Assembly: GCF_039545455.1 (NCBI RefSeq)
Contig: NZ_CP154468.1
Coordinates: forward strand, 744,001-808,000
DNA length: 64,000 nt
Reading direction: 5' to 3'
From: Brucella sp. BE17
GTDB lineage: Bacteria > Pseudomonadota > Alphaproteobacteria > Rhizobiales > Rhizobiaceae
The position numbers and the translations under genes were made by a program. Position 1 is the stretch's first letter, and each line of letters starts with the position of its first letter. A model generated the notes under the pieces. The model made no database searches. It was not told where the DNA came from and saw only the letters and a program-made list of their open reading frames with translations. Positions 1-9,593 of this stretch are shown here, piece after piece.

Positions 1-115
1 AATCGTCGATATAATCCGACCAGTTATAGATGTTAACAACCCGCTCCTGCGCGCTCGCGGGGAAGACGGCAGCGGCCAAAAGTGTCGTCGTCAGAAGGAA
101 GGATTTCATCCTCAT
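1..115 (-). CDS. Polyamine ABC transporter substrate-binding protein, N-terminal part only
   Basis: Reading the complementary strand from an ATG at 115 (a second ATG lies at 109) gives an exported protein that runs off the left edge. The first ~22 residues form a signal peptide ending in a typical Ala-Ser-Ala cleavage site, followed by VVNIYNWSDYIDD. That wording is characteristic of the mature start of PotF/PotD-type spermidine/putrescine periplasmic binding proteins. A GGAG sequence sits 6 nt before the ATG at 115. Only 38 codons are visible, so ligand and operon partners cannot be judged. Polyamine-type catabolic genes (PuuA/PuuB-like) lie 4 kb away at 4149-6876, which fits a local polyamine theme but is not proof of a link. 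Confidence 0.75.
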   Translation of the reverse strand, partial: MRMKSFLLTTTLLAAAVFPASAQERVVNIYNWSDYIDD

Positions 116-241
116 CGCGTGCTCCATTGCGCACATCATTTTGCGTGCGGTTTCAGGGGTCAAAATATTCTTCCACCTTTTTAGATTGTGTGGCTCTCGT
201 CAACAGGCGGATGACACGACAAACACAAAAATATGGAGCAA

Positions 242-1648
242 CTACTGAAAATCAAACGCGGACAGTCCCGCCACCATCTCGTCAAGCCCGAGCGGACGCG
301 TCAGCGGCGGCTCGGCGCGGGTGATGCAGCCCTGCCGCTCGCAAAGCCTGCAGGCGGGACCGATTTCAATGGCTGCCGCTTTTCCCGCTCCATAGACCGT
401 GTCACCAGCGGCTTCCATAGCGCAACCCAAAAGGATAGCCGTGCGGCGTGGACGCTCGCCAAATGCACCTTGCGGTCCTTCCAATGTGCGCGAAACCGTC
501 AGGAAAGCCGAGCCATCGGGAAACACAACCGGCTCGGCCAATACCTGTCCCGCTTGCGCGAAGGCCGAATAAACGGCGAGTTTCGGGCATTGCCCGCCAA
601 AACGCTGCGGAAAGCCCTGCGCGCCTGCTAGGCGCAGACGATTGCCCGCATGGTCGACTTCCATCAAGAAAAATGGCACGGCACTCTCCCCCGGTCGTTG
701 CAAGGTGGTGAGCCGGTTTGCTGCCTGCTGAAACGACACGCCAAAACGCGAACGCAGCACATCGATATCATAATGCACACGCACCGCCGCATCGCGAAAG
801 GCGCGATAGGGCATCATCAAAGCCTGCGCCGCATAACGGGCAAGTTCAAAACGCGCAATACGCCGCGCTTCGCTTGTTGATAGCTTTAGACCTTCCACTT
901 CAGCGCCGATCACCACCTGCATGCGTATCAGCACCGCCTCGATCGCGATTTCCTGCATCTGATCATAGGGCGACAGCCGTTCGGAAATGAAAAGTCGTTG
1001 CGAATGCCGGTCATAGCGCCTGCGCCAGTTGGGCATGCTTGCCACCGGCAACGTGCGCACCACAATGCCATGCTCGCGCTTCATCCACTCCCGCAAGGCG
1101 GTGGGCAGATCGCCCTCCGGCTTTAAAAGCGCATAAAAACTGTCCGCCTCCTCCTCAATCCGCGCATAATGATTGCTGCGCCGCGCCATCCCGTCCCGCA
1201 CCTCATCAAGTGGTAACCGCGTTGCGGAAAGTTGCGCTTCACCGCCTTCATGGCTGAGCAATTGCGACAGGTCCGTGAGGCGTTGCTGCTGCTCCCGATA
1301 GGCGCGATAAAGTTTTACCATACCGGTGGCAGCGTTGGGAGCCGCCTCGCCCACCTCGATCAATTCCTGATCACCCGGCAATTCTCCGGCTAATAAAGGG
1401 TCGGAAAAAACTTCCTTGAGGTTGGCAATGCTTGTCCCGCTCTCGGCCTGAAGACTGTTCAGATCGAGTGTGTAAGTACTCGCCAGTTTTAACAAAAGCT
1501 GAACGGTCAGCGGGCGTTGGTTGCGTTCGATGAGGTTGAGATAGGACGGCGAAATGCCAAGCCCCTCGGCCATCGCCGTCTGGGTCAGTCCGCGCTCGTT
1601 GCGAATGCGCCGGATGCGCGGGCCCGCGAAAAGCTTTCGTTCACTCAT
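242..1648 (-). CDS. ScfR/RamB-type XRE transcriptional regulator
   Basis: Predicted 468-residue DNA-binding regulator. Residues ~5-60 are a Cro/CI helix-turn-helix. The middle resembles the IrrE/ImmA domain of the short-chain fatty acyl transcriptional regulator family, but the usual HExxH site reads FELARYAA, so metallopeptidase activity is unlikely. The C-terminus has a cysteine cluster (CRLCERQGC). The family includes RamB, which controls acetate and glyoxylate-cycle genes in Corynebacterium. Divergence from aceA suggests the same job here. The start was set at the ATG at 1648 because GGAGG precedes it by 6 nt and the HTH begins immediately; a longer reading from 1705 lacks such support. 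Three copies of an ATTTTACA(AAC) word in the shared promoter region are candidate binding sites, including for autoregulation. Confidence 0.85.
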   Translation of the reverse strand: MSERKLFAGPRIRRIRNERGLTQTAMAEGLGISPSYLNLIERNQRPLTVQLLLKLASTYTLDLNSLQAESGTSIANLKEVFSDPLLAGELPGDQELIEVGEAAPNAATGMVKLYRAYREQQQRLTDLSQLLSHEGGEAQLSATRLPLDEVRDGMARRSNHYARIEEEADSFYALLKPEGDLPTALREWMKREHGIVVRTLPVASMPNWRRRYDRHSQRLFISERLSPYDQMQEIAIEAVLIRMQVVIGAEVEGLKLSTSEARRIARFELARYAAQALMMPYRAFRDAAVRVHYDIDVLRSRFGVSFQQAANRLTTLQRPGESAVPFFLMEVDHAGNRLRLAGAQGFPQRFGGQCPKLAVYSAFAQAGQVLAEPVVFPDGSAFLTVSRTLEGPQGAFGERPRRTAILLGCAMEAAGDTVYGAGKAAAIEIGPACRLCERQGCITRAEPPLTRPLGLDEMVAGLSAFDFQ

Positions 1649-1686
1649 CTGATCCTCCCAAATCAACCTTCCGCAATCGAACACAC

Positions 1687-1747
1687 ATTTTACAAACCAT
1701 GACAAAGTTATTGCGGTGGAATATTTTACAAACTTTACAATTTTACA
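1687..1747. promoter_or_regulatory. Candidate operator: repeated ATTTTACA(AAC) boxes between the regulator and aceA
   Basis: ATTTTACAAAC occurs at 1687-1697 and 1723-1733, and ATTTTACA again at 1740-1747, all in the same orientation, with an AT-rich stretch around them. The known RamB operator core (AAAGTTTGCAAA) shares the ACAAACTTT-like character seen at 1728-1736. The spacing from the first to second box is 36 bp and from the second to third 17 bp. The rest of the 267-bp gap between the divergent starts shows no further gene. Assignment to the regulator at 242-1648 is inference. Confidence 0.5.
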
Positions 1748-1915
1748 TGCTGTATTAGTAAAGGGTTTGACAGTATTTCCCTTATTATCGCGTTATTTTT
1801 CGGCTTTTTCTAGCAGCTTCTTTGCTGTTCTGTAAATTATGTCACAGACAGAGCGGCCAATCAGTACTGCTCTCTAACGCTTTAATAATCGCATTACGCA
1901 CGAGGAGGCACTGAT

Positions 1916-3205
<1,290 letters not shown>

Positions 3206-3234
3206 CGACAGCGCGCACTCAAGGAGGATATGTC

Positions 3235-3471
3235 ATGAATTCACCCGCACGAGTCAAGGAAAGAGCGGAAGAACAGTCTTCCGCCATGTCGAGCGACCAG
3301 CAAAATATTATTCGCATGCTGGCCAACGATCTGCATCGCCTCAATTATACCGTCATGAAAGCGGTCGATGCTGGCGTGTCGGTCGAGCTGATCCGCTCCG
3401 CTCGTCATCATGGCGGCAACGGTAACTGGGGCGACTTGCTGATTCCGGTCGTCGTTACGCAGGACAAGTGA
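3235..3471 (+). CDS. Small conserved-looking protein downstream of aceA, function unknown
   Basis: A 78-residue soluble protein preceded by an excellent ribosome site (AAGGAGG, 7-8 nt upstream). The middle is helical and hydrophobic-patterned (residues ~22-50); the C-terminus contains a His-rich turn (RHHGGNGNWGD) and ends LLIPVVVTQDK. No membrane segment or signal peptide is seen. The 29-bp gap from aceA and the strong hairpin just after its stop indicate that it forms the second gene of an aceA transcript, so a role in acetate growth or in modulating isocitrate lyase is possible. I do not recognise the family. Confidence 0.75.
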   Translation: MNSPARVKERAEEQSSAMSSDQQNIIRMLANDLHRLNYTVMKAVDAGVSVELIRSARHHGGNGNWGDLLIPVVVTQDK

Positions 3472-3479
3472 GACTTCAA

Positions 3480-3513
3480 GATGTCGCCGCGCTGGTTCCC
3501 AGGCGGCGGCATC
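3480..3513 (+). terminator. Long hairpin after the aceA-linked small gene
   Basis: GATGTCGCCGC at 3480-3490 pairs with GCGGCGGCATC at 3503-3513 (one G-T wobble), and the inner CTGG/CCAG extends the stem to a 3-nt loop with a single bulged G. It begins 8 bp after the stop codon at 3471. There is no immediate T-run, so it could be a terminator or a 3'-end stabilising structure. Confidence 0.55.
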
Positions 3514-3619
3514 ATGCGAGCCTGTCTTTTCTGACCGTGGCGCTGGCGCGATGAAGACGCCATAATCCAGAATATTAAAGCATTTTTAGTTGATTTTCAT
3601 CCGGATTTTAAGTGCGCCC

Positions 3620-4045
3620 ATGCCTGTTCAAACCCTCATAGACGAGATCGCCAGTACCGCCGGTATCGACCAGCAGGTGGCAGAACGTGCCGCCGGAATA
3701 GTCCTCTCAATCATCCTCCATGAAGCGCCGGAACATGCACAACGTTTTTTTGTAAAGCTTTCAGGTGCAGATGCACTTGCAGCCGCCAACGATGTCATGG
3801 CTCCACAGCAACTGGTCAATGAAGGTGCGTTGGGGGTTTTTTCCGGTGTGCTTGGCCACTTTGCCGGTGAAAAGGCTGAGGCTTTGGTAAGTGGCCTTGT
3901 CGCTCTCGAAAAAAACGGGCTGACGTTCGAGCAGCTCCATCATGCAGGTACAATCGTCATCCGGCATCTTCGTGAAATAGAGCCAAACCTTACTGAGGAG
4001 CTGCTTGATCATGTTCCTGGACTGAGAAAGCATTTCGGCGGATAG
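3620..4045 (+). CDS. Hypothetical helical protein, DUF2267/DUF937-like in pattern
   Basis: A 141-residue protein without signal peptide or membrane segments. It looks like a bundle of amphipathic helices with the pattern IDEIASTAGI / AAGIVLSIIL / GALGVFSGVL, reminiscent of small DUF2267/DUF937-type proteins, and ends LRKHFGG. The family assignment is only by feel. I chose the ATG at 3620 over the upstream in-frame ATG at 3590 because the 10 extra residues look non-native; no clear ribosome site supports either. It stands alone between the aceA unit and a glutamine-synthetase-like gene, on the same strand as both. Confidence 0.6.
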   Translation: MPVQTLIDEIASTAGIDQQVAERAAGIVLSIILHEAPEHAQRFFVKLSGADALAAANDVMAPQQLVNEGALGVFSGVLGHFAGEKAEALVSGLVALEKNGLTFEQLHHAGTIVIRHLREIEPNLTEELLDHVPGLRKHFGG

Positions 4046-4148
4046 GTTGACGCGATATTATTCGCCCTGAAAAAAGACCCATGCCCCCTTTGTCAAAGCT
4101 GCGCGGCGCAGCTATCATGCAGATATCTTAATAATAGTCTGGTGATGG

Positions 4149-5579
4149 ATGTCTGCTGATACGACGGAGAAAAAGGTTACGCGAGCGCCGCGTCGCCGTA
4201 CGCCGAGTTATGTCAAGGCGCTGCGTGGTGTGAAAAATTGGAAACAGGCCACCGAATGGCTGGCCTGGCGCGATATCGAAGACATCGAATGCATCACCCC
4301 CGATCAGGCAGGTGTGGCGCGCGGCAAGATGATGCCGTCTAAAAAATTCACCTCCAATACCTCGCTGGCGCTTCCTTCCGCCGTTTTCATGGCGACGATT
4401 TCCGGCGAATACCCCGAAGATGGCTATGGTTTCCACTATCCGGCAGATGACGGTGATCTGCGGCTTTTACCGGACCTCTCCACACTTTCGGCGGTGCCGT
4501 GGGAATCTGATGCCACAGCGCAGGTGATCTGCGATCTCGTCTATCAGGACGGACGCGCGGTGGAATTCACGCCGCGCAATGTGCTGCGTCGCGTGGTCGC
4601 CGCCTTTAACAGGCGCGGTTTGAAGCCGGTCGTCGCCCCCGAAATCGAGTTCTATCTGGTGCGCAAGAACCCCGATCCCGATTATCCGCTGACCCCGCCG
4701 GTCGGTCGCTCCGGCCGCGCCATTGGCGGCGGGCAAGGCTATTCGATCGCAGGTGTCAATGAATTCGATGAATTGATAGATGACATCTACCATTTTTCCG
4801 AAGGTCAAGGTCTGGAAATCGACACGCTGATCCACGAGGAAGGGGCTGCACAGCTTGAAATAAACCTGCGCCACGGCGATCCGGTCGAACTTGCCGATCA
4901 GGTCTTTATGTTCAAGCGAACCATTCGTGAAGCAGCACTCAAGCACGACATGTATGCGACCTTTATGGCAAAGCCCATTCAGGGCCAGCCCGGCTCGGCT
5001 ATGCATATTCACCAATCCGTCGTCGATAAGAAAACGGGACAGAACATCTTTACCAATGAGGATGGCAGCGAAAGCGAGGCTTTTCGCCATTTTCTCGGTG
5101 GCATGCAAAAACATGTGCCGAATGCATTGGTGATGTTTGCACCCTATGTAAATTCCTATCGCCGCCTGACCCCGGATGCATCTGCACCTGTTAACGTCAA
5201 ATGGGGCTATGACAATCGCACCACGGCATTTCGTGTGCCGCGCTCGTCGCCCGATGCGCGACGTGTTGAAAACCGCATTCCATCCTCTGACGCCAACCCC
5301 TATCTGGCGCTGGCGGCGTCACTTGCCTGTGGCCTGATCGGGCTTATCAATAAGCTTGAGGCTGAGGAACCGGCAACAACAAGCGTCAACACCAAGGAGA
5401 TCGAATTGCCGCGCGGGCTGATCGATGCGGTGGAGCTATTCGAGGAAGACACGGAACTCGGCAATATGCTCGGCAGTTCGTTTGTTACCACCTATGCCGC
5501 CATCAAGCGCGCCGAATTTGAAACTTTCATGGAAGTCATCAGCCCCTGGGAACGCGAGTTCCTGCTGCTCAACGTTTGA
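4149..5579 (+). CDS. Glutamine synthetase family protein, gamma-glutamylpolyamine synthetase type
   Basis: A 476-residue member of the glutamine synthetase fold. The beta-grasp N-domain (~30-140) is followed by the ATP/glutamate catalytic domain, with the metal-ligand segments APEIEFYL and EEGAAQLEINLRHGDP, AMHIHQS, and the arginine-rich VENRIPSSDANPYLALAA. It lacks the adenylylation loop sequence of GlnA. Families of this kind (PuuA, GlnA3-like) ligate glutamate to putrescine, spermidine or other amines. The downstream FAD oxidoreductase begins only 10 bp after the stop, as in puuA-puuB pairs, which supports amine catabolism by gamma-glutamylation. Substrate is inferred. The N-terminus is basic (residues 8-18), common in rhizobial homologues. 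Confidence 0.85.
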   Translation: MSADTTEKKVTRAPRRRTPSYVKALRGVKNWKQATEWLAWRDIEDIECITPDQAGVARGKMMPSKKFTSNTSLALPSAVFMATISGEYPEDGYGFHYPADDGDLRLLPDLSTLSAVPWESDATAQVICDLVYQDGRAVEFTPRNVLRRVVAAFNRRGLKPVVAPEIEFYLVRKNPDPDYPLTPPVGRSGRAIGGGQGYSIAGVNEFDELIDDIYHFSEGQGLEIDTLIHEEGAAQLEINLRHGDPVELADQVFMFKRTIREAALKHDMYATFMAKPIQGQPGSAMHIHQSVVDKKTGQNIFTNEDGSESEAFRHFLGGMQKHVPNALVMFAPYVNSYRRLTPDASAPVNVKWGYDNRTTAFRVPRSSPDARRVENRIPSSDANPYLALAASLACGLIGLINKLEAEEPATTSVNTKEIELPRGLIDAVELFEEDTELGNMLGSSFVTTYAAIKRAEFETFMEVISPWEREFLLLNV

Positions 5580-5589
5580 TCGGCTGCAA

Positions 5590-6876
5590 ATGCCATACCA
5601 GTCACCCATTTCTCCGGGCTATTCGTGGTACGAAGCCAGTGTTTCCGTACGACCGCAGTATCCCGAACTTGACGGCGCGCAACAGGCTGATGTCGCCGTC
5701 ATCGGTGGCGGCTATACGGGTTTGTCAGCCGCCTATCATTTGGCGCGGCAGGGTGCGGATGTGATCCTGATTGATGCGGCGCGCTTCGGTGATGGCGCAT
5801 CGGGCCGCAACGGCGGACAGCTTGGTACCGGCCAGCGCACATGGGCTGAAGACCTTGAGAAGCAATATGGTTTTGCGCGGGCCAAGGCGCTGTTTGATGT
5901 TGCAGACGAGGCCAAAGCGCATATGCTTGCCTTTGCCAAAGAGCACACTATCGATATGGACTATGTGCCTGGGCAGATTTCCGCCGTCCATAAACCGCGC
6001 TATCTGAAAGCCTATCAGGATCACGCGCAAGCGATGGCGGCGCGTTTCAATTATCCGCATATACGCTTTGTCGAGCAGGCCGAAATGGCGTCCCTTTTAG
6101 GCTCCAGCCGCTATCACGGGGGCGTTTATGATGCGGGTACTGGGCACATTCATCCGCTGAAACTGCTAGTTGGTACGGCAAAGGCGGCGCAGGCCGCAGG
6201 CGCACGGCTGTTCGAGAATACCAAAGCGACAAAAATCTCCACGGCGAGCGGTCGCGTGGAAATTCAAACCCCGCGCGGTACGATCACCGCCCGCCATACC
6301 TTTCTTGCCGTCAATGCGCATGGCGGCGATCTCGAGCCCACAAGTGCTTCGCACGTCATGCCAATCCGGTCCTTCATCGGGGTAACTGTGCCGCTTGGTG
6401 ATGACAGTTCCGTCATACCGGGCGGGGAATCGGTGGATGATTCACGCTTCGTCGTGCGCTATTTCCGTCGCTCCAAGGATGGCCGTTTGCTGTTTGGCGG
6501 ACGTGAGGCGTATACGGCGGACAACCCGCGTGACATCAGCACGCATATCCGGCGCCAGATCGCGGAAATCTATCCGGCACTTGAGAACGTCGAGATCACC
6601 CATGCATGGGGCGGTTCGGTCGGCATCACCATGCCGCGCCAGCCTTTTGTACGCGAGGTGATGCCCGGCGTCATTTCCGCTGGCGGTTATTCGGGCCACG
6701 GCGTGATGCTGGCCAATTTCATGGGTAGGCTATACGCCGAGGCCATTTCCGGCAAGCGCGACAAGCTGAAACTGTTCGAGGAGCTGCACATTCCAGCCTT
6801 CCCCGGCGGTCGCACCCTGCGCGCACCGCTGCTGTTTCTGGCCCTGTCGTGGTATGCGCTTAAAGACCGGCTGTAA
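5590..6876 (+). CDS. FAD-dependent amine oxidoreductase, gamma-glutamylputrescine oxidase-like (PuuB type)
   Basis: A 428-residue DAO-family flavoprotein. The dinucleotide-binding motif VAVIGGGYTGLSAAYHLA lies at residues ~34-51, followed by the acidic residue that binds the ribose (VILIDAARFGDGASGRNGGQ). The C-terminal GGYSGHGVMLANFMGRLYAEAI is the typical FAD-contact segment. It probably oxidises a gamma-glutamylated amine, releasing an aldehyde and H2O2. An open frame extends back to 5425, but that part overlaps the upstream gene; the ATG at 5590 gives a family-like N-terminus (MPYQSPISPGYSWYEAS). It is translated 10 bp behind the glutamine-synthetase-like gene, so the two form an operon. 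Confidence 0.9.
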   Translation: MPYQSPISPGYSWYEASVSVRPQYPELDGAQQADVAVIGGGYTGLSAAYHLARQGADVILIDAARFGDGASGRNGGQLGTGQRTWAEDLEKQYGFARAKALFDVADEAKAHMLAFAKEHTIDMDYVPGQISAVHKPRYLKAYQDHAQAMAARFNYPHIRFVEQAEMASLLGSSRYHGGVYDAGTGHIHPLKLLVGTAKAAQAAGARLFENTKATKISTASGRVEIQTPRGTITARHTFLAVNAHGGDLEPTSASHVMPIRSFIGVTVPLGDDSSVIPGGESVDDSRFVVRYFRRSKDGRLLFGGREAYTADNPRDISTHIRRQIAEIYPALENVEITHAWGGSVGITMPRQPFVREVMPGVISAGGYSGHGVMLANFMGRLYAEAISGKRDKLKLFEELHIPAFPGGRTLRAPLLFLALSWYALKDRL

Positions 6877-6896
6877 AAAGCATACCCCTCGTTTTT

Positions 6897-8405
6897 TCAG
6901 CGCGGAAAACGCTGATTCTCCTCCAGCACATTGAGGTCCATGTGATTGCGCATATAGCGCTCGGACGCTTTTTGCAGGGGCTGATAATCCCATGGATAAT
7001 AGGCGCCGTTGCGAAGTGCCGGATAGACCACATGCCGCCGCGCCTGGCTTGCGCGCACATCGGCGTCATATCGATCGAGATTCCAGCGGGCTTCCGCTTT
7101 GCGCGTAAGATCGTGTAGTATTGTCTGATAAGCGGGCGACCCTGCCAGATTGCGCAGTTCGGCCGCATCATCATCGAGATTGAACAATTGCGGCGGGTCG
7201 GCACGGCAAAGGTTCAGCTTCCATGGCCCTTCGCGCATGGAAACCATGGGCGCAATCGTGCCTTCGGCCGCATATTCGATTGGGACGGCACCACGTGTCT
7301 CATTACCTGATGCAACGCCCCTCAGCGAAACCCCGTCCGTCCAAGGCATGATGCCCATAAGATCGATGCCTGCCAGATCGGCTAGCGTCGGCAGCACGTC
7401 GAGCGTCGAAACCGGCGTATCGACACGACCAGCGGGCAATTGCGGGGCGGAAATCATCAGAGGCACCCTTGCTGCACCCTCAAAGAAGCTCATCTTGAAC
7501 CACAATCCACGCTCGCCCAGCATGTCGCCATGATCGGAGGTGAAGACAACAATCGTATCTTGGGCCATGTTGCAGCGCTCGATCACATCGAGCAATTGCC
7601 CGATCTTTTCATCGACATAGGAGATATTGGCGAAATAGGCCTGTCGCGCTGCCCTCACCTGCTCGCGGGTCAGATCATAATCCTCCGCCTTGCAGGCACG
7701 CAAAAGGCGTTCGCTGTGCGGGTCGATTTCCGTTTCCGCCAAGGGTCCGATCTTTGGATCGAGTTCGGGAATATCGGCATAAAGATCGAAAAAGCGTTTG
7801 CGCGCCACATAAGGGTCGTGCGGATGGGTAAAACTCACCGTCAGACACCATGGCCTTTCGTCATGGCTGCGCGCCAGATCGTAAAGCTTGGCTTCGGCCT
7901 GATAGGCCACCTCATCGTCATATTCGAGCTGGTTGGTGATTTCGGCCGAGCCAGCATCCGTAATGGAGCCGAGATTATGATACCACCAGTCGATGCGTTC
8001 ACCGGGCTTACGATAATCCGGCGTCCAGCCGAAATCGGCCGGATAAATATCGGTGGTCAGACGCTGCTCGAACCCATGCAACTGGTCGGGGCCGACAAAA
8101 TGCATCTTGCCCGAAAGCGCGGTCTGGTAGCCGCCATTACGCAAATGATGGGCGTAGGTCGGAATTTCCGATGAAAACTCGGCCGCATTGTCATAGACGC
8201 CGGTGCGAAACGGCAACTGCCCCGACATGAACGAGGCACGCGCGGGGGCACAAAGCGGGCTTGGCGTATAGCAATTTGCAAAGCGTGACGAACGCTCAGC
8301 CAGCGCACGCAAATGCGGCACATGCAAAAACTGCGCGGGACCGTCGGGGAAGAACGTTCCGTTCAACTGATCGACCATGAGAATGAGGATATTCGGCTTT
8401 TTCAT
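6897..8405 (-). CDS. betC: Choline-sulfatase
   Basis: Hydrolyses choline-O-sulfate to choline and sulfate, feeding glycine betaine synthesis; cytoplasmic member of the alkaline-phosphatase-like sulfatases. It has 502 residues. The sulfatase signature CAPAR (residues ~52-56) supplies the cysteine converted to formylglycine; metal ligands are seen in LMVDQ near the N-terminus and in FTSDHGDMLGE. The C-terminal WNLDRYDADVRASQARRHVV tail is typical of BetC. The start is the ATG at 8405 (MKKPNILILMVDQ); the in-frame upstream ATG at 8438 adds an unlikely leader. It lies 81 bp after choX on the same strand. Downstream it converges with the PuuB-like gene, only 20 bp away. Confidence 0.92.
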   Translation of the reverse strand: MKKPNILILMVDQLNGTFFPDGPAQFLHVPHLRALAERSSRFANCYTPSPLCAPARASFMSGQLPFRTGVYDNAAEFSSEIPTYAHHLRNGGYQTALSGKMHFVGPDQLHGFEQRLTTDIYPADFGWTPDYRKPGERIDWWYHNLGSITDAGSAEITNQLEYDDEVAYQAEAKLYDLARSHDERPWCLTVSFTHPHDPYVARKRFFDLYADIPELDPKIGPLAETEIDPHSERLLRACKAEDYDLTREQVRAARQAYFANISYVDEKIGQLLDVIERCNMAQDTIVVFTSDHGDMLGERGLWFKMSFFEGAARVPLMISAPQLPAGRVDTPVSTLDVLPTLADLAGIDLMGIMPWTDGVSLRGVASGNETRGAVPIEYAAEGTIAPMVSMREGPWKLNLCRADPPQLFNLDDDAAELRNLAGSPAYQTILHDLTRKAEARWNLDRYDADVRASQARRHVVYPALRNGAYYPWDYQPLQKASERYMRNHMDLNVLEENQRFPR

Positions 8406-8441
8406 TTGTGCGAACCGTTCTAGATATGTGAAACGCAAAGC

Positions 8442-8463
8442 GGCGGGCGCTAAAGCACCCGCC
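8442..8463 (-). terminator. Hairpin between choX and betC
   Basis: On the minus strand the transcript reads GGCGGGTGC-TTTA-GCGCCCGCC, a 9-bp stem that is complete if one U-G wobble is allowed; on the plus strand the same position is a C-A mismatch, so the structure is favoured in the choX-to-betC direction. There is no T-run. It could partly terminate after choX or protect the choX 3' end, giving more binding protein than sulfatase. Confidence 0.5.
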
Positions 8464-8486
8464 TTTAAACACAGAATAGCGTGTGA

Positions 8487-9431
8487 TCAGAGGCCGAGAC
8501 TGGCCTTGACGGCCTCAGTGCCCGGTTCACCCTTGAAGGTGGTGACGCCTTCAAGCCATGTGTCGATCTGCGTGGGATTTGCCTTCAGCCATTGCCTGGC
8601 TGCATCCGGTCCTTCTGTCCCGTCATTCAGGATCTTGTCCATCAGTGCATTCTCGATATCGACGCTGAACACCAGATTCTTGAAAAATGTCGCGGCATTT
8701 GGACACTCGGCAGCCCAGCCGGTGCGCGCCAAAGTAAACACTTCCGCCCCGCCAAAATTCGGCCCGAAATAATCATCGCCGCCGGTCAGATATTCAATAT
8801 TGAGCTTGGTGTTCATGGGATGCGGCGCCCAGGCGAGAAACACAACCCAATTCTTGTCCTTATTCTTACGCTCGACCTGCGCCAGCATCGCCTGCTCGCT
8901 CGATTCAACGATCTTCCAGCCATCAAGCTTGAATTTTTCATCGGCAATGATTTTTTCGATGTTCTGGTTAGCGGGCGCTCCGGGTTCGATACCATAGATC
9001 TGTTTGCTGAACTTGTCCGCATGGGCACCAAGATCGGCAAAATCCTTCACGCCTTCGTTTGCCACATAATCAGGCACCGCCAGCGTGAACTTCGCACCTT
9101 CGAGATTCTTCACAATCACTTCGGCGGCCTCGGCTTGATCGAGATCGTCACGGAATTTTTGCTGCGCAGGCATCCAGTTGCCAAGAAATACGTCGGTATT
9201 ACCGCTTTTGAGCGCTTCATAGCCAATCGGCACCGACATGGTCTTCACATCAGCCTTATAGCCAAGCCCGTTTAACAATACGCTGGCAATGGCATTGGTG
9301 GAGGTGATGTCGGTCCAGCCCGGATCGGACAAGCGGATGGTTTGGCATGCAGCCGGATCGGCGGCGAAGGCCGCGCCATTCAATGCCGTGAAAGCGGTAA
9401 GTGCCAAAGCGGTCAATTTCAGATAGTGCAT
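8487..9431 (-). CDS. choX: Periplasmic choline-binding protein of an ABC importer
   Basis: A 314-residue substrate-binding protein with a Sec signal peptide ending GAAFA-AD (cleavage ~residue 23). It closely follows the ChoX pattern: PGWTD near residue 42, NWMP near 90, YGIEPGAPANQN near 150 and FLAWAPHPMN near 200. Those blocks contain the tryptophan and tyrosine box that holds the quaternary ammonium group in Sinorhizobium ChoX. It delivers choline (less well acetylcholine) to a ChoWV permease/ATPase. No choW or choV gene follows; choline sulfatase does instead, so the permease must be encoded elsewhere. Arrangement on one strand with betC implies joint supply of betaine precursors. Confidence 0.9.
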   Translation of the reverse strand: MHYLKLTALALTAFTALNGAAFAADPAACQTIRLSDPGWTDITSTNAIASVLLNGLGYKADVKTMSVPIGYEALKSGNTDVFLGNWMPAQQKFRDDLDQAEAAEVIVKNLEGAKFTLAVPDYVANEGVKDFADLGAHADKFSKQIYGIEPGAPANQNIEKIIADEKFKLDGWKIVESSEQAMLAQVERKNKDKNWVVFLAWAPHPMNTKLNIEYLTGGDDYFGPNFGGAEVFTLARTGWAAECPNAATFFKNLVFSVDIENALMDKILNDGTEGPDAARQWLKANPTQIDTWLEGVTTFKGEPGTEAVKASLGL

Positions 9432-9593
9432 GGAGTATCCCCTCTTCGATTCATGTATTGCATTCCCCGCCGAGATCAGAGAACCATTATGGCTCCCTAT
9501 TGTTTATCAGGAAAGCCCCATTCAGGCTAAGAGAAAAGCTGGTTTTTTTTCGGCACCGGTGAGCACGGTGCATCAAACTAGGAAAATCTGGGA

